Shown here piece after piece: positions 7,672-16,917 of a stretch of DNA of 34,021 nt. The position numbers and the translations under genes are program-made. The stretch covers positions 1 through 34,021 of the forward strand of contig JAZQVN010000027.1 of the NCBI GenBank assembly GCA_045631885.1, given 5' to 3'. Positions within the stretch are counted from its first letter, which is position 1. The number at the start of each line of letters is the position of its first letter. This stretch comes from CAJOLV01 sp045631885 (GTDB taxonomy: Bacteria > Bacillota_I > Bacilli_A > RFN20 > CAG-826). The notes below the pieces were generated by a model. It was not told the DNA's origin, searched no databases, and saw only the letters and a list, made by a program, of their open reading frames with translations.

Positions 7672-8832
7672 ATGTATTCTATAGATCAACAAGAATTAGA
7701 AGAAAAGAATAAGCCAATAGAGATAGAACTTCACCCAATTAGCAAATGGAAAAGACTGCTCGTATTTTTGGGTGATTTCTTTATTTGTTTCTTCTTATCC
7801 TTTTTATTATTAAATGTATTGGTTAACCCTATTGCCTCTGCCGCTACACACGCCAACGAAAGAACTGAGCAAGCTAAAGAAGCAGAAAAGATGAGAGATG
7901 ACTTGTTATATTATTATGAACTTCTCTTTTTTAAAGCGGGTGAATCTAGCCAATATAATTATGATTCAAATTTGAAATATACATTTAAGAGATGGCTAAG
8001 TTATTACGCCCTTGATGAAATGAAAGATGAGTATGGACCAGACGCAAAAAACGAAGTTATCTATACATATTATCATGACCTATCTGATAGAGTGGATGAT
8101 GTAACCTACTTAAAACTATATACTGATGAGAATAAATCCCTTAATTACTTTGACATCGATAGTGGTGTTATCACCCTTAAACAAGAAGTAAAAGATGAAG
8201 TGTCTCTTGCCTATATCCCTAATGAAACACTAGGGGGACAAGGAGAGAAGATGTATAACAACTTATCGAGTATGTTTGCCAAAATGTACCGCGTTATCAT
8301 GGAGGATATCTTCGTTAAAGATTTAGTAAACGGAGATCAATCTTTTAGCAAATATCAACAAACCATCAAGGATTTAGCCACTTATGACGGCTGGGTTGTT
8401 TCAATTTGCATTTTAATTGCCTACGCTTTGAGTTTCATTATTTTACATATTGTTTATCCTTTGATCGCGAAAAACGGACACACAATAACGATGTCAATTA
8501 TGAAAATTGAAAGAATCGGTACGAACAATTTAAACACATTGTCTAAACTAGAATATGTTTTATATGGTGGATTCTCTTTGATCTTAGAAATGGGATTTTT
8601 AATGTTTATGCCACTAACCTACGGAACTAGTTTTGTTTACGCGTTTACATACCCGTTATTATCAATATTCTCTCTCACATCAATCTTCATTTGTTTAGTG
8701 TCGGTTTTTGTAATGATATTTAATTCATATAACCGTACATTAAGTGATTTGTGTTCAAGAAGTGTCGTTATTTCTCGAGAAGATTTAGATGAGTTATACG
8801 CGGCAAAACAAGCGAGAAAGATGAAACAATAA
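7672..8832 (+). CDS. RDD-family membrane protein with large extracytoplasmic loop
   Basis: A 386-residue protein. Membrane segments are predicted at about residues 28-52, 240-264, 297-318 and 325-350. The first begins KRLLVFLGDFF (the Arg...Asp of RDD domains); after the second comes 'AKNGHTITMSIMKIERI', the RDD 'G.t.gk...gi.vv' loop; the end has 'NRTLSDLCSRSVVIS', matching the family's final 'R..hD...gt.vv'. RDD proteins are small membrane proteins, some linked to ion transport. Here about 185 Tyr- and Asp-rich residues are inserted between the first two helices, which is unusual. There is no ribosome site. The stop is two bases before the next ATG. Exact function unknown. Confidence 0.7.
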   Translation: MYSIDQQELEEKNKPIEIELHPISKWKRLLVFLGDFFICFFLSFLLLNVLVNPIASAATHANERTEQAKEAEKMRDDLLYYYELLFFKAGESSQYNYDSNLKYTFKRWLSYYALDEMKDEYGPDAKNEVIYTYYHDLSDRVDDVTYLKLYTDENKSLNYFDIDSGVITLKQEVKDEVSLAYIPNETLGGQGEKMYNNLSSMFAKMYRVIMEDIFVKDLVNGDQSFSKYQQTIKDLATYDGWVVSICILIAYALSFIILHIVYPLIAKNGHTITMSIMKIERIGTNNLNTLSKLEYVLYGGFSLILEMGFLMFMPLTYGTSFVYAFTYPLLSIFSLTSIFICLVSVFVMIFNSYNRTLSDLCSRSVVISREDLDELYAAKQARKMKQ

Positions 8833-8834
8833 TT

Positions 8835-9617
8835 ATGGATTTCTTCTTTATACCTGATTTATTAAATAGACCTGGACCATATGGTTATACAATTGAACAT
8901 TTTCTTTTTATTGTTATTGCAGTAATAGTGGGAGTGGCTCTCGCTATCTTATTAAGAAAATGTCAAATGAAGACAGTCAAAATAGTCATCATTTCTTTAT
9001 GGACCTTCTTAGTGGCCTTTGAAGCATTCAAATGGATTATTATCTACACAAGAGTAATTATTAATCCAAATTATCTCTTTTCATTAGAGAATATGTTACC
9101 TCTCCATAGCTGTTCTTTATTTATGTATGTCTTTCCTTTTGCTATATTTAGCAAAAATGAGAAAGTTAAGACTGCGGCGAGTAGTTTCTTAGTCACTGTT
9201 AATATGATTATGGGATTCATTACCATGTTTGTCGGTTTCCCAGGCAAATACGCTTCTGTTTTCTCTTTCTTTGGATTCCATACCCTTTTATATCATGCGA
9301 TTATCTTCATCGTTCCACTTATTATGGTGGTGACTGAATATTATAAACCACAAAAATATGATGTCTTCTTAGGCATGATTGTGTTCGCGATATTTGGTGT
9401 ACCAATCTTGACATTTGATATTATCACTGGATGCGATTATATGTACTTCTATGATGGGCATACTTTTGGTGTGTTTGCCTTTATTTATGAAAACGTCCCT
9501 CATTTCTCACTGTGGACATTATTAGTTACATCATGTTATTTAATTACCGCAGTAGCGACACATTATTTAATATTAGGAATTAAATATTTAATTACTAAGA
9601 ATAAAAAGCAAGTATAA
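8835..9617 (+). CDS. YwaF/TMEM164-like integral membrane protein
   Basis: A 260-residue protein with about seven hydrophobic segments. It carries the pair of motifs seen in the YwaF (TIGR02206)/TMEM164 group: 'LPLHSCSLFMYVFP' near the middle, with His and Cys, and 'FHTLLYHAIIFIVP' about 50 residues later. Human TMEM164 is reported to be an acyltransferase in ether-lipid synthesis; whether the bacterial members share this is not established. It starts two bases after the upstream RDD gene and has no clear Shine-Dalgarno site, suggesting coupling. It is sandwiched between two RDD proteins, so the three may act together in the membrane. Confidence 0.65.
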   Translation: MDFFFIPDLLNRPGPYGYTIEHFLFIVIAVIVGVALAILLRKCQMKTVKIVIISLWTFLVAFEAFKWIIIYTRVIINPNYLFSLENMLPLHSCSLFMYVFPFAIFSKNEKVKTAASSFLVTVNMIMGFITMFVGFPGKYASVFSFFGFHTLLYHAIIFIVPLIMVVTEYYKPQKYDVFLGMIVFAIFGVPILTFDIITGCDYMYFYDGHTFGVFAFIYENVPHFSLWTLLVTSCYLITAVATHYLILGIKYLITKNKKQV

Positions 9618-9626
9618 TTGAAGAGA

Positions 9627-10676
9627 ATGGAAAAAGATCTATATAGCTTTAAAGAACCAGTTCCAGATAAAGGCCCGACTAAAATCGAGTATGAGCAGCC
9701 AAAATTCTTCCATCGAATTATGGCAAATTTTCTTGACCTCATCTTATTTATTGGCGGCATTCTTCTTTTATTTATTCCATTAAATGCAATTACGAGAAAT
9801 CTCCCTGATTATAAAGCTGCGGAGACTCTTGTGGATGGGAGAAGAAACGATTCTGGATTATACACATATAACGAATCTACAAAGACTTATTTAACTTGGC
9901 CAAGCTATTATGATAACTACGCTTCTGACGCTTCTGGATTTGTTAAATCTTCAAAATGTTCTTTAGCAATAGATGGTTTTATTGTTTATATAGAAAATGA
10001 AATCGATGTTGCCACGGCGAACGAAATCAAAAAATCATATGACGAATTTAGGTTATCTAAAGAATTTAATGGCGAAAGATATTTCGTGAAAAATGATGCT
10101 GGCGAGGTTATTTCTAATAAAGAAAGTGATGGTGGAACTTGTAAAGCATCATCCGAAGATTATTACCAAAATATTTATAAACCATATATCATGAGCGACT
10201 GCGCTGGATATTTGATTACAAAATTCCCAGATTATTATAATTCCGTCACTTTGATGTCTAATTTATTCTTCTATATGGAGATCCCAGTAGCAATCACAGT
10301 TAGCGCTTTCCTTATCTATTATGTTCCACCTCTCTTCTTTAGAAGAGGAAGAAGAACTTTAGGCAAGGCTTTATTTAGAATTGGCTTAGTGGACGCTCGT
10401 GTTTTGTCACCAACTTTACCAAGATATACAGCGAGATTTTTCATCTTTTTTGCGGAGATTGCTTTATCCCTATTCACATTCGCAATTCCGTTCATTGTTT
10501 CCTTCTCTTTGATGGCCTTTTCTAAACGTAAACAAGGCTTCCCAGACTACATGTTACAACTTACAGAGATAGATGTCTCAAAGGGTAAAATATACTTTGA
10601 TAAATATGAAGCTATCATAGATAGAACAAAGGATAATAAAGAGCCAATCGATTTCACTCCAATCACACGTGAGTAA
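9627..10676 (+). CDS. Second RDD-family membrane protein
   Basis: About 349 residues. Membrane segments are predicted at about 31-52, 215-237 and 270-298 (two close helices). RDD features are 'RIMANFLDLILF' in the first helix, 'RRTLGKALFRIGLVDARV' after the second, and 'RKQGFPDYML' near the end. Like the first RDD gene it has a ~160-residue insertion between helices one and two, here with two Cys, so the two are probably related with similar architecture. A TTG at 9618, directly after the upstream stop, is an alternative in-frame start; neither start has a good ribosome site. No function can be assigned. Confidence 0.65.
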   Translation: MEKDLYSFKEPVPDKGPTKIEYEQPKFFHRIMANFLDLILFIGGILLLFIPLNAITRNLPDYKAAETLVDGRRNDSGLYTYNESTKTYLTWPSYYDNYASDASGFVKSSKCSLAIDGFIVYIENEIDVATANEIKKSYDEFRLSKEFNGERYFVKNDAGEVISNKESDGGTCKASSEDYYQNIYKPYIMSDCAGYLITKFPDYYNSVTLMSNLFFYMEIPVAITVSAFLIYYVPPLFFRRGRRTLGKALFRIGLVDARVLSPTLPRYTARFFIFFAEIALSLFTFAIPFIVSFSLMAFSKRKQGFPDYMLQLTEIDVSKGKIYFDKYEAIIDRTKDNKEPIDFTPITRE

Positions 10677-10709
10677 CGCATATTTATAAATAATTTATAT
10701 ATATAAGTC

Positions 10710-10738
10710 TTGAAGAAGAGCTTAGTTTTTGCCATAAT
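10710..10738 (+). promoter_or_regulatory. Promoter of the nuclease/ABC transporter operon
   Basis: TTGAAG (10710-10715), 17 bases, then CATAAT (10733-10738) preceded by TG one base upstream (extended -10). It lies 30 bases before the first gene of a ~13.7-kb block with no internal terminator seen until 24475. Confidence 0.65.
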
Positions 10739-10768
10739 ATTTTCATAAGAAAATTGAGGAACTGAATT

Positions 10769-12841
10769 ATGCCTAAAAGAAAATTAATAAGCACACTTCT
10801 TTGTTCATTCTTTTCTATCGGACTCGTCGCCGGTACTTTAGTAGCCACTAAATACCAAGGCACAACTGTCCGCGCATCTCTAGCAAGTCAATCATCTAAT
10901 GAACTTTTACCTAAAAAGGTCTCGTTAGATGATTTTTCTTCTTCTACAGAAATTTCTAGAAAAGAATTGACAGTCGATATTCGTTCATCGAATAAAACAC
11001 CTCTTTCCAAATCTGTCACCTTTGAATTTACCTCAATTCGTACAAAAGGCTATTCTTACACATATCAAAGTAGGAACCCAGTCTATGTCGTTATTGATGA
11101 TGACAATTTCTCTGGTGACACAAGTGACCCTTTCTTAGATTCAAGCTTAGGAACCGCTCTTAATGGCTATGCCAAAGAATTAAGAGATGTTTCTATCAAT
11201 TCAAAAGATCTAGAAAAGAACTTCTATGTTGTCCCTGCTACATTACAATGGACATCTAGTAACCTTTTCCAAATCAAAAACACTAAGATTGTCGCGGGCG
11301 CGCTTAATTTAACAAACACCGAAGCAGAAAAGGTAAAAATCAGCAAGATTTACATCCCAAAGGAAATTGAAACAATTGAATCCGGTGCCCTCGTTGGAAT
11401 CGGTGATAAAGTTGCAATCGTCTGTGAAGCAGCCTCTAAACCAGCTGGTTGGGCTGATGATTGGACCGACGCTACTGCCGTTTCATGGGGTGCAGAAATT
11501 GCTCAAAAAGACAAAACCTTCATCTCTGGTTCTGTGGAAAAAGATTTCGATAAAGGTACTCCATTCTTTGCCGGTTATGTTAATACTGGTGAAACAAAAG
11601 ATGACAAATATCCAGAAATCAATAAACCACTTGTCGTTTCTTATGAGATCGATACTCCAAGCGGAAAACGTACTGTTACCGAAGAGCTTCCTCTCAATCC
11701 AGAAGACACCTCTAGAGCTAACCCATATGACGCAGTTGGTTCTATTGGTAATTATACGATGACTCGTACTTACGATATTATCCTTGAAGAGGGTGAAACT
11801 CTCGATTACTCATCCTTCAGATTTGATAACATCTATAAAGTTGCAGCAGAAAAAGATCCTGCTACAAATAAGTATGTTCCTGATTTAACTACAATTTATT
11901 ATTCCCGTGCTTTGAAGAGATTCTCCAGTGAGATTGATATTGAGAATATCATCAAATATCGTTTCACCAATGTCTCTACATTCATGGACTACACAAATAT
12001 ATCAATGAATATTGATAAAGTTTCCCCATCTTATTACGAAATTATTATGGGAAGCGATTTAGATGTTCATAGAGACAAAATGGAAACTGGCGAATATTCC
12101 ATTCGTTATGCTTTCTACGATTTAACCAACTCTTCTTACCAAGTGACTTATGAGAATGGTGGAAATCTTGTTTCCAAAACAATGAAAGTCATTACCCCGT
12201 TATCAGTTTTAGTCCTTGAAAAAGACTCTGGAAATCAAGTTTCCTTCTTAATTAAAAATAGCGATGTAGGTGAAGGATTCAACGCGAATTCACTTAGGGG
12301 ATTCAACCTTGTCCATTTAACCATCAACATGCATTTATGGAACAACAAAGGTAATAACATTGTTGCCCACACTGCTTATAACGCTCACTTCGGTGAAGTT
12401 GACGTCTTACCAGAGACAGATAAGAGCGTTGGAGCCTTTGACATTAATGCGTTCCTTATCATCTTCTATATCGTCTATACACTTGTCTATGCTGGTGTAT
12501 GTATCGTGTTGTTCTTTGTTTTAAGAGAAAAATATAAGAACGATGAATTTAGAAGAATGAAACCAAAATCATTTATCAAGAAATCGATTCTCGGCTTTGT
12601 CGGTTCAGCGGTAGTGGCCCTCGCAGTGTTATTCGTTATCTTTAGAACAACAGCGTTTGCGAACTCGGTCGCGACCTTCAACCCAACCGACGTCTTCGTT
12701 GTTATCGGCGGAATTATTTCCATAGTCATCCTCGGATATTTCATTAAATTTATCGCTGGATGGATTAAGACTGAAAAACAAAGAAGAGAAATCGTTAGAT
12801 TAAAGATTAACCAAGATGTTGCCGATGATGGCACCAACTAA
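10769..12841 (+). CDS. Large membrane-anchored surface protein of unknown function
   Basis: A 690-residue protein I do not recognise as a whole. It has an N-terminal signal or anchor helix (residues ~6-27), an extracytoplasmic region of ~530 residues, and three helices near the C-terminus (about 560-586, 603-628, 640-665) joined by basic loops (RRMKPKSFIKK). Residues ~188-232 look like one unit of a BspA-type leucine-rich repeat: 'KIYIPKEIETIESGAL' followed by 'VAIVCEAASKPAGWADDW', the Cys-Glu-Ala...Gly-Trp...Trp pattern seen in those proteins. GAGGA precedes the ATG. It is first in the operon, 11 bases before the ABC ATPase, which suggests a role as a surface receptor or accessory subunit of the transporter; this is inference. 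Confidence 0.55.
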   Translation: MPKRKLISTLLCSFFSIGLVAGTLVATKYQGTTVRASLASQSSNELLPKKVSLDDFSSSTEISRKELTVDIRSSNKTPLSKSVTFEFTSIRTKGYSYTYQSRNPVYVVIDDDNFSGDTSDPFLDSSLGTALNGYAKELRDVSINSKDLEKNFYVVPATLQWTSSNLFQIKNTKIVAGALNLTNTEAEKVKISKIYIPKEIETIESGALVGIGDKVAIVCEAASKPAGWADDWTDATAVSWGAEIAQKDKTFISGSVEKDFDKGTPFFAGYVNTGETKDDKYPEINKPLVVSYEIDTPSGKRTVTEELPLNPEDTSRANPYDAVGSIGNYTMTRTYDIILEEGETLDYSSFRFDNIYKVAAEKDPATNKYVPDLTTIYYSRALKRFSSEIDIENIIKYRFTNVSTFMDYTNISMNIDKVSPSYYEIIMGSDLDVHRDKMETGEYSIRYAFYDLTNSSYQVTYENGGNLVSKTMKVITPLSVLVLEKDSGNQVSFLIKNSDVGEGFNANSLRGFNLVHLTINMHLWNNKGNNIVAHTAYNAHFGEVDVLPETDKSVGAFDINAFLIIFYIVYTLVYAGVCIVLFFVLREKYKNDEFRRMKPKSFIKKSILGFVGSAVVALAVLFVIFRTTAFANSVATFNPTDVFVVIGGIISIVILGYFIKFIAGWIKTEKQRREIVRLKINQDVADDGTN

Positions 12842-12852
12842 AAGGAGAATAT

Positions 12853-14760
12853 ATGGAAATCAAGATTAAAAACCTCACAAAGATTTTCCCAGGTGATGCG
12901 AAAAAAGGAATTCGTGACACCATCGCTGTCAAAGATTTAGACTTTGTCGTCGATGATGGAACTCTCGTTGGCTTATTAGGCCCATCTGGATGTGGTAAAT
13001 CAACTACTCTTTACATGATTAGTGGTTTACAAGTTCCAACTTCTGGTGAAGTTTGGTTTGGTGATCAAGAAGTTACCAACCTCTCCCCAGAAAAAAGAGG
13101 AATCGGTTTAGTTTTCCAAAACTACGCCTTATATCCTCATATGACAATCTACAAAAACATCGAATTCCCATTGACTAACTTGCAGGTTGAAGTCCCATTG
13201 GTAACATTCTTCACCTATGACTTAGAATATGAATATTCTATGGAAAAAGATGATGATATCAAAGGTATCGTTAAATCCCTTGAATCATTATCTAGAAAGA
13301 TTGGTTTAAACAAAAAACAATTCATTTTAAGCCATTCATTAGAAGGATTACTCCTCAACTTAAAGATTTGCTTAAAAGATGTCCCACCAAGCGCCGCTCA
13401 ATTATTTAAAGAAAATATCGGTTTAGTCATCAAAGTTAAATTACTTAACGAAAGTGAAAAACAATCTAGTGATGCTTTATTTGATACAACCTTTAGGGCG
13501 ACAGTCAATGTCATCCGTGATGATGAAAAAGTCGATGTCACATTCCGTGGCCGTTTAGGTAAAGACTTCTCTACAATGCAAATCGATGACACCATCAAAG
13601 CTTTCCAAGCCGCTTCCGCTCAGTTTGGTAAAGCTGTTGAAAACGTCATTACAAAGACACAACACGGTTATGAATTAATGTCCAGAGTTATCGATATTCC
13701 GCACAACTCATTAGAACAATGGTATCAAGCCGCTTGTGGAGCTTATCAATTCACACAAAATAGCTACTCCATTACTTTAGTAAAGAACCCATCATTAACT
13801 AGTGATGTGAAGGCTTTCTTAAAAGGTAAAGGCGCGAGCTATTCCGATTTCAAGATTTACTTCGATAAAGAACACACAAAGATTTACTTCAGATTATTAA
13901 AAGCAAGTAAAGAAAGAGCGAAAGAAATTCTTGAAGAATTAGCTAAACAATTAGACTTAAGTGATATCGAAGAAGATGTCGCTCAAGCTGTTACACACAG
14001 AAAATTAACTAAAGAAGAAAGAAGAGATATCGTTCACGAAACAGCCAAACTCGTCCAAGTCGACGAATACTTACAACGTAAACCATCTCAACTCTCCGGT
14101 GGTCAACAACAACGTGTTGCTATCGCTAGAGCTTTAGTTAAACATCCAAGAGTTTTACTCTTAGACGAACCATTATCCAACTTAGACGCTCGTTTGAGAT
14201 TACAAACTCGTGAAGAAATCAGAAGAATTCAACAATCAACCGGTATTACATCAGTGTTTGTTACCCACGACCAAGAAGAAGCGATGTCCATCTCTGATCA
14301 AATCGTCGTTATGAAACTTGGTGAAATGCAACAAATGGGTAGACCACAAGATGTTTATAACTCACCAGCCAACTTATTCGTTGCTCAATTCTTAGGTACC
14401 CCACCAATTAACGTCTTCAAAGGCGCTGTTAAAGGTGGAAAGATTTTAGTCGGTGAAGATGTCGTTGGCGAAGCCAAAGGCATTGAGGACAGACCAGTTT
14501 ATGTCGCTATCCGTCCAGAAGGCTTCACATTAGCAGACGCGAAAGACAAATTCGTCTTAAAAGCCAACTGCGAAATGATTCAAGTCATGGGTAGAGATAT
14601 CTCTGTCGTTGCTAACAATCCACAATGTACCAAACCAACATTCAAAGCTATTATCTCCGCTGACGATGATGTCAAAGCCGGCGAAGTTAAATTAGCTGTC
14701 AAACCACACAAATTATTCATCTTTGATGCTGAGACAGAAGATCGTATTTATCTCAAATAA
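12853..14760 (+). CDS. ugpC: UgpC/MsmX-type ABC ATPase with ~270-residue insertion
   Basis: A 635-residue protein; members of this family are usually ~370. Walker A is GPSGCGKST (residues 43-51), the Q-loop Gln is near 89 in LVFQNYALYPHMT, the signature LSGGQQQR starts at 414, Walker B is VLLLDEP (434-440), the D-loop SNLDA follows, and the H-loop His is 472. A C-terminal OB-type regulatory domain covers ~510-635. Between the Q-loop and the helical segment before LSGGQ lies an extra stretch, about 112-380, with no counterpart in ordinary family members. Mycoplasma UgpC/MsmK proteins (MG187, MPN134, ~585 residues) are known to be similarly enlarged. It energises the importer formed with the next two genes. 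All nucleotide-binding residues are present, so it should be active. Confidence 0.9.
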   Translation: MEIKIKNLTKIFPGDAKKGIRDTIAVKDLDFVVDDGTLVGLLGPSGCGKSTTLYMISGLQVPTSGEVWFGDQEVTNLSPEKRGIGLVFQNYALYPHMTIYKNIEFPLTNLQVEVPLVTFFTYDLEYEYSMEKDDDIKGIVKSLESLSRKIGLNKKQFILSHSLEGLLLNLKICLKDVPPSAAQLFKENIGLVIKVKLLNESEKQSSDALFDTTFRATVNVIRDDEKVDVTFRGRLGKDFSTMQIDDTIKAFQAASAQFGKAVENVITKTQHGYELMSRVIDIPHNSLEQWYQAACGAYQFTQNSYSITLVKNPSLTSDVKAFLKGKGASYSDFKIYFDKEHTKIYFRLLKASKERAKEILEELAKQLDLSDIEEDVAQAVTHRKLTKEERRDIVHETAKLVQVDEYLQRKPSQLSGGQQQRVAIARALVKHPRVLLLDEPLSNLDARLRLQTREEIRRIQQSTGITSVFVTHDQEEAMSISDQIVVMKLGEMQQMGRPQDVYNSPANLFVAQFLGTPPINVFKGAVKGGKILVGEDVVGEAKGIEDRPVYVAIRPEGFTLADAKDKFVLKANCEMIQVMGRDISVVANNPQCTKPTFKAIISADDDVKAGEVKLAVKPHKLFIFDAETEDRIYLK

Positions 14761-14779
14761 CTAGTTAGGAGGACACTTC

Positions 14780-15907
14780 ATGGGTATTGAATTACTAAAT
14801 TTCCTGAAAAATAAAAAGCGTGCCTCTCAGAATGCAGGTGGTGGTCCAGTTTTACCAACCGCTGAACCAGAAAAAGTGCCTGAAATCGACGCTGGTTATG
14901 ATCAGGAAAAGAATGTTGTGGTGCGATTAGTCTCACCTAAACGCCCACAAAAAGCATACCAAGTAGCTGGTATCGATGATGTGGCGAGTAAAAATAACTG
15001 GAAAGCCTGGTTATATCTCTCCCCAGTCATCGTCTTAGTGGCTATCTTCTTGCTTTATCCATTAATTAACACATTCTTCATCGCTTTTACATCAAGTTAC
15101 AATTACATCGAAGGTTACGGAACAGGTTTAACCCTTGATAACTTCGCGATTGTTCTCGGTTTAAAAGAATATGTGACGGATTCCGGTAGTGCACTTGAAA
15201 CATCATTCGTGCAATACGCGGTGCCTAACACATTAATCATTACATTTATTACGGTTCCATTATCGATCGCGTTAGCCTTAATTATCGCTGTCGCTCTTAA
15301 CTCGATTAAATGGTTCCAAAAATTCTTACAAACAGTCTTCTTCTTACCATATGTTACAAATGGTATCGCGATTGGTATGGTCTTCGCCGTTATCTTTGAT
15401 AAAAACGGTATCATCAATAACATATTTGGTATTCAACAAAACTGGGTTTTAAACGCTGATAGATGGGTCGCCATGGTGCCACTTTGTATCTACATCGTTT
15501 GGAACAGCATTCCATTTAAGATTTTAATCTTATTATCTGGTTTACAAGGCGTTGATAAACAATATTATCAAGCCGCACAAATCGATAGTGCACCAAAATA
15601 TAAGGTTTTAGCGAAAATCACCGTTCCATTATTAATGCCTCAAATCCTCTACCTGATGGTTACAGGCTTCATTGGAGCGTTTAAGGAATACACATCTGTT
15701 GTCGCTATCTTTAACGGCCCAAGTACATCAGATGCTTCCACCACAAAAGAATTATTGACTGTTGTTTATTACGTTTACGACATCTTGGAAAACGATGCCT
15801 TAACGAAGATTCAATACGGTGCCGCTGGTGCAGTCTTACTCTTCGTTGCCATCTTGATTTTCACATTCATCCAATTTGGCGTCAGTAGTAAACGTGTCTA
15901 TTACTAG
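14780..15907 (+). CDS. ugpA: ABC transporter permease, UgpA/MalF type
   Basis: A 375-residue permease. The first ~73 residues form a charged, Pro-rich cytoplasmic extension; then come six predicted helices starting at NWKAWLYLSPVIVLVAIF. The coupling (EAA) loop is at about 263-287, reading QYYQAAQIDSAPKYK...ITVPLLMP; the usual Glu and Gly of EAA---G are Gln and Ser here. It forms the membrane channel with the next gene and contacts the ATPase. The start follows TTAGGAGGACA. The stop is TAG, 11 bases before the partner permease. The substrate class of this family (carbohydrate uptake type 1) includes sugars and glycerol-3-phosphate, and in mycoplasmas a homologue is linked to a surface nuclease. 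Confidence 0.9.
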   Translation: MGIELLNFLKNKKRASQNAGGGPVLPTAEPEKVPEIDAGYDQEKNVVVRLVSPKRPQKAYQVAGIDDVASKNNWKAWLYLSPVIVLVAIFLLYPLINTFFIAFTSSYNYIEGYGTGLTLDNFAIVLGLKEYVTDSGSALETSFVQYAVPNTLIITFITVPLSIALALIIAVALNSIKWFQKFLQTVFFLPYVTNGIAIGMVFAVIFDKNGIINNIFGIQQNWVLNADRWVAMVPLCIYIVWNSIPFKILILLSGLQGVDKQYYQAAQIDSAPKYKVLAKITVPLLMPQILYLMVTGFIGAFKEYTSVVAIFNGPSTSDASTTKELLTVVYYVYDILENDALTKIQYGAAGAVLLFVAILIFTFIQFGVSSKRVYY

Positions 15908-15918
15908 GAGGTTATGTT

Positions 15919-16875
15919 ATGAAAGAATATATTAATTTCAATGATGTAGCCGTCAATAACCAAATCGTTTTATCCATTAAAGAGAGTGGAAAGACAGTCG
16001 ACGCGATTAAAAAGGCCGAAAAAGTCGGAAAGATTATCTCAACAGCGTTTACTTACCTATTCATTGTTGTCTTAGCTTTATTCGTCATCTTCCCATTCTA
16101 CTGGATGATTATTACATCTTTAAAAACATTAGAAGAAATCACCGCTGCACAACAAACATTCTTCCCAACGGTTGTTATGTGGACCAATTATGTTTATGTT
16201 TTCCAACGTTTTGATTTCACAACTTACATGTTCAATACCATCGTGGTCGCTATCTTCTCCACTCTTGGTACATTAATCACAACAGTCTTTGCCGCATTTG
16301 CTTTAGCAAGACTAAGATTCAAAGGTAGAGAAACAGTCTTCATGATCTTCTTAATGACGATGATGATTCCTGGTGAAATGATGGTTATCTCTAACTACAT
16401 TACCGTTTCATCATTAGGTTGGATTAAAGATCAAACATTGTTTGAAGCATACGCCTGTATGATTGTCCCGTTCTGGGTCAGCGTCTTCTATATCTACTTA
16501 TTAAGACAAAACTTCAAACAAATTCCAAATGAGTTATATCTAGCCGCGAAAGTCGATGGTAAGAGTGACTGGTCCTTCTTATGGAAAGTCATGGTCCCAT
16601 TAGCCGCGCCTACATTAATCTCTATTACTATTTTAAAATTCATGGGCACATGGAATTCCTACGTGTGGCCAAACCTCGTCTGCCAAGATGTCGATTATCA
16701 ATTGATTTCTAACGGTTTACGTGGTTCTACATTCACTAACGCAGACACACAAATCACTGAATATGGTTACCGTATGGCTGCAACAGTCTTAGTTACCGTC
16801 CCATTATTCCTCTTATTCGTCTTCTTCAGAAAGTACATTATGAGAGGCGTCGGAAGAGCCGGTATCAAAGGTTAA
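15919..16875 (+). CDS. ugpE: ABC transporter permease, UgpE/MalG type
   Basis: A 318-residue permease with an N-terminal cytoplasmic stretch of ~40 residues and six predicted helices. The coupling loop (about 206-231) reads LYLAAKVDGKSDW...VMVPLAAP, with the central Gly kept. The C-terminus FFRKYIMRGVGRAGIKG is typical of MalG-type subunits (ending 'G...GaVKG'). It pairs with the upstream permease. AGGAGG lies about 8 bases before the ATG. A small stem (ATAGC / GCTAT) without a T run follows in the 42-base gap to the first solute-binding protein. Confidence 0.92.
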   Translation: MKEYINFNDVAVNNQIVLSIKESGKTVDAIKKAEKVGKIISTAFTYLFIVVLALFVIFPFYWMIITSLKTLEEITAAQQTFFPTVVMWTNYVYVFQRFDFTTYMFNTIVVAIFSTLGTLITTVFAAFALARLRFKGRETVFMIFLMTMMIPGEMMVISNYITVSSLGWIKDQTLFEAYACMIVPFWVSVFYIYLLRQNFKQIPNELYLAAKVDGKSDWSFLWKVMVPLAAPTLISITILKFMGTWNSYVWPNLVCQDVDYQLISNGLRGSTFTNADTQITEYGYRMAATVLVTVPLFLLFVFFRKYIMRGVGRAGIKG

Positions 16876-16917
16876 TATGGTTTTAATAGCATAGCTATAA
16901 AAATAAAAGGAGAAAAT

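Noticed and set aside
16880..16900. Small stem ATAGC/GCTAT between ugpE and the first binding protein as a terminator
   Set aside because: Only 5 bp, AT-rich, followed by A residues and not a T run; the operon clearly continues.
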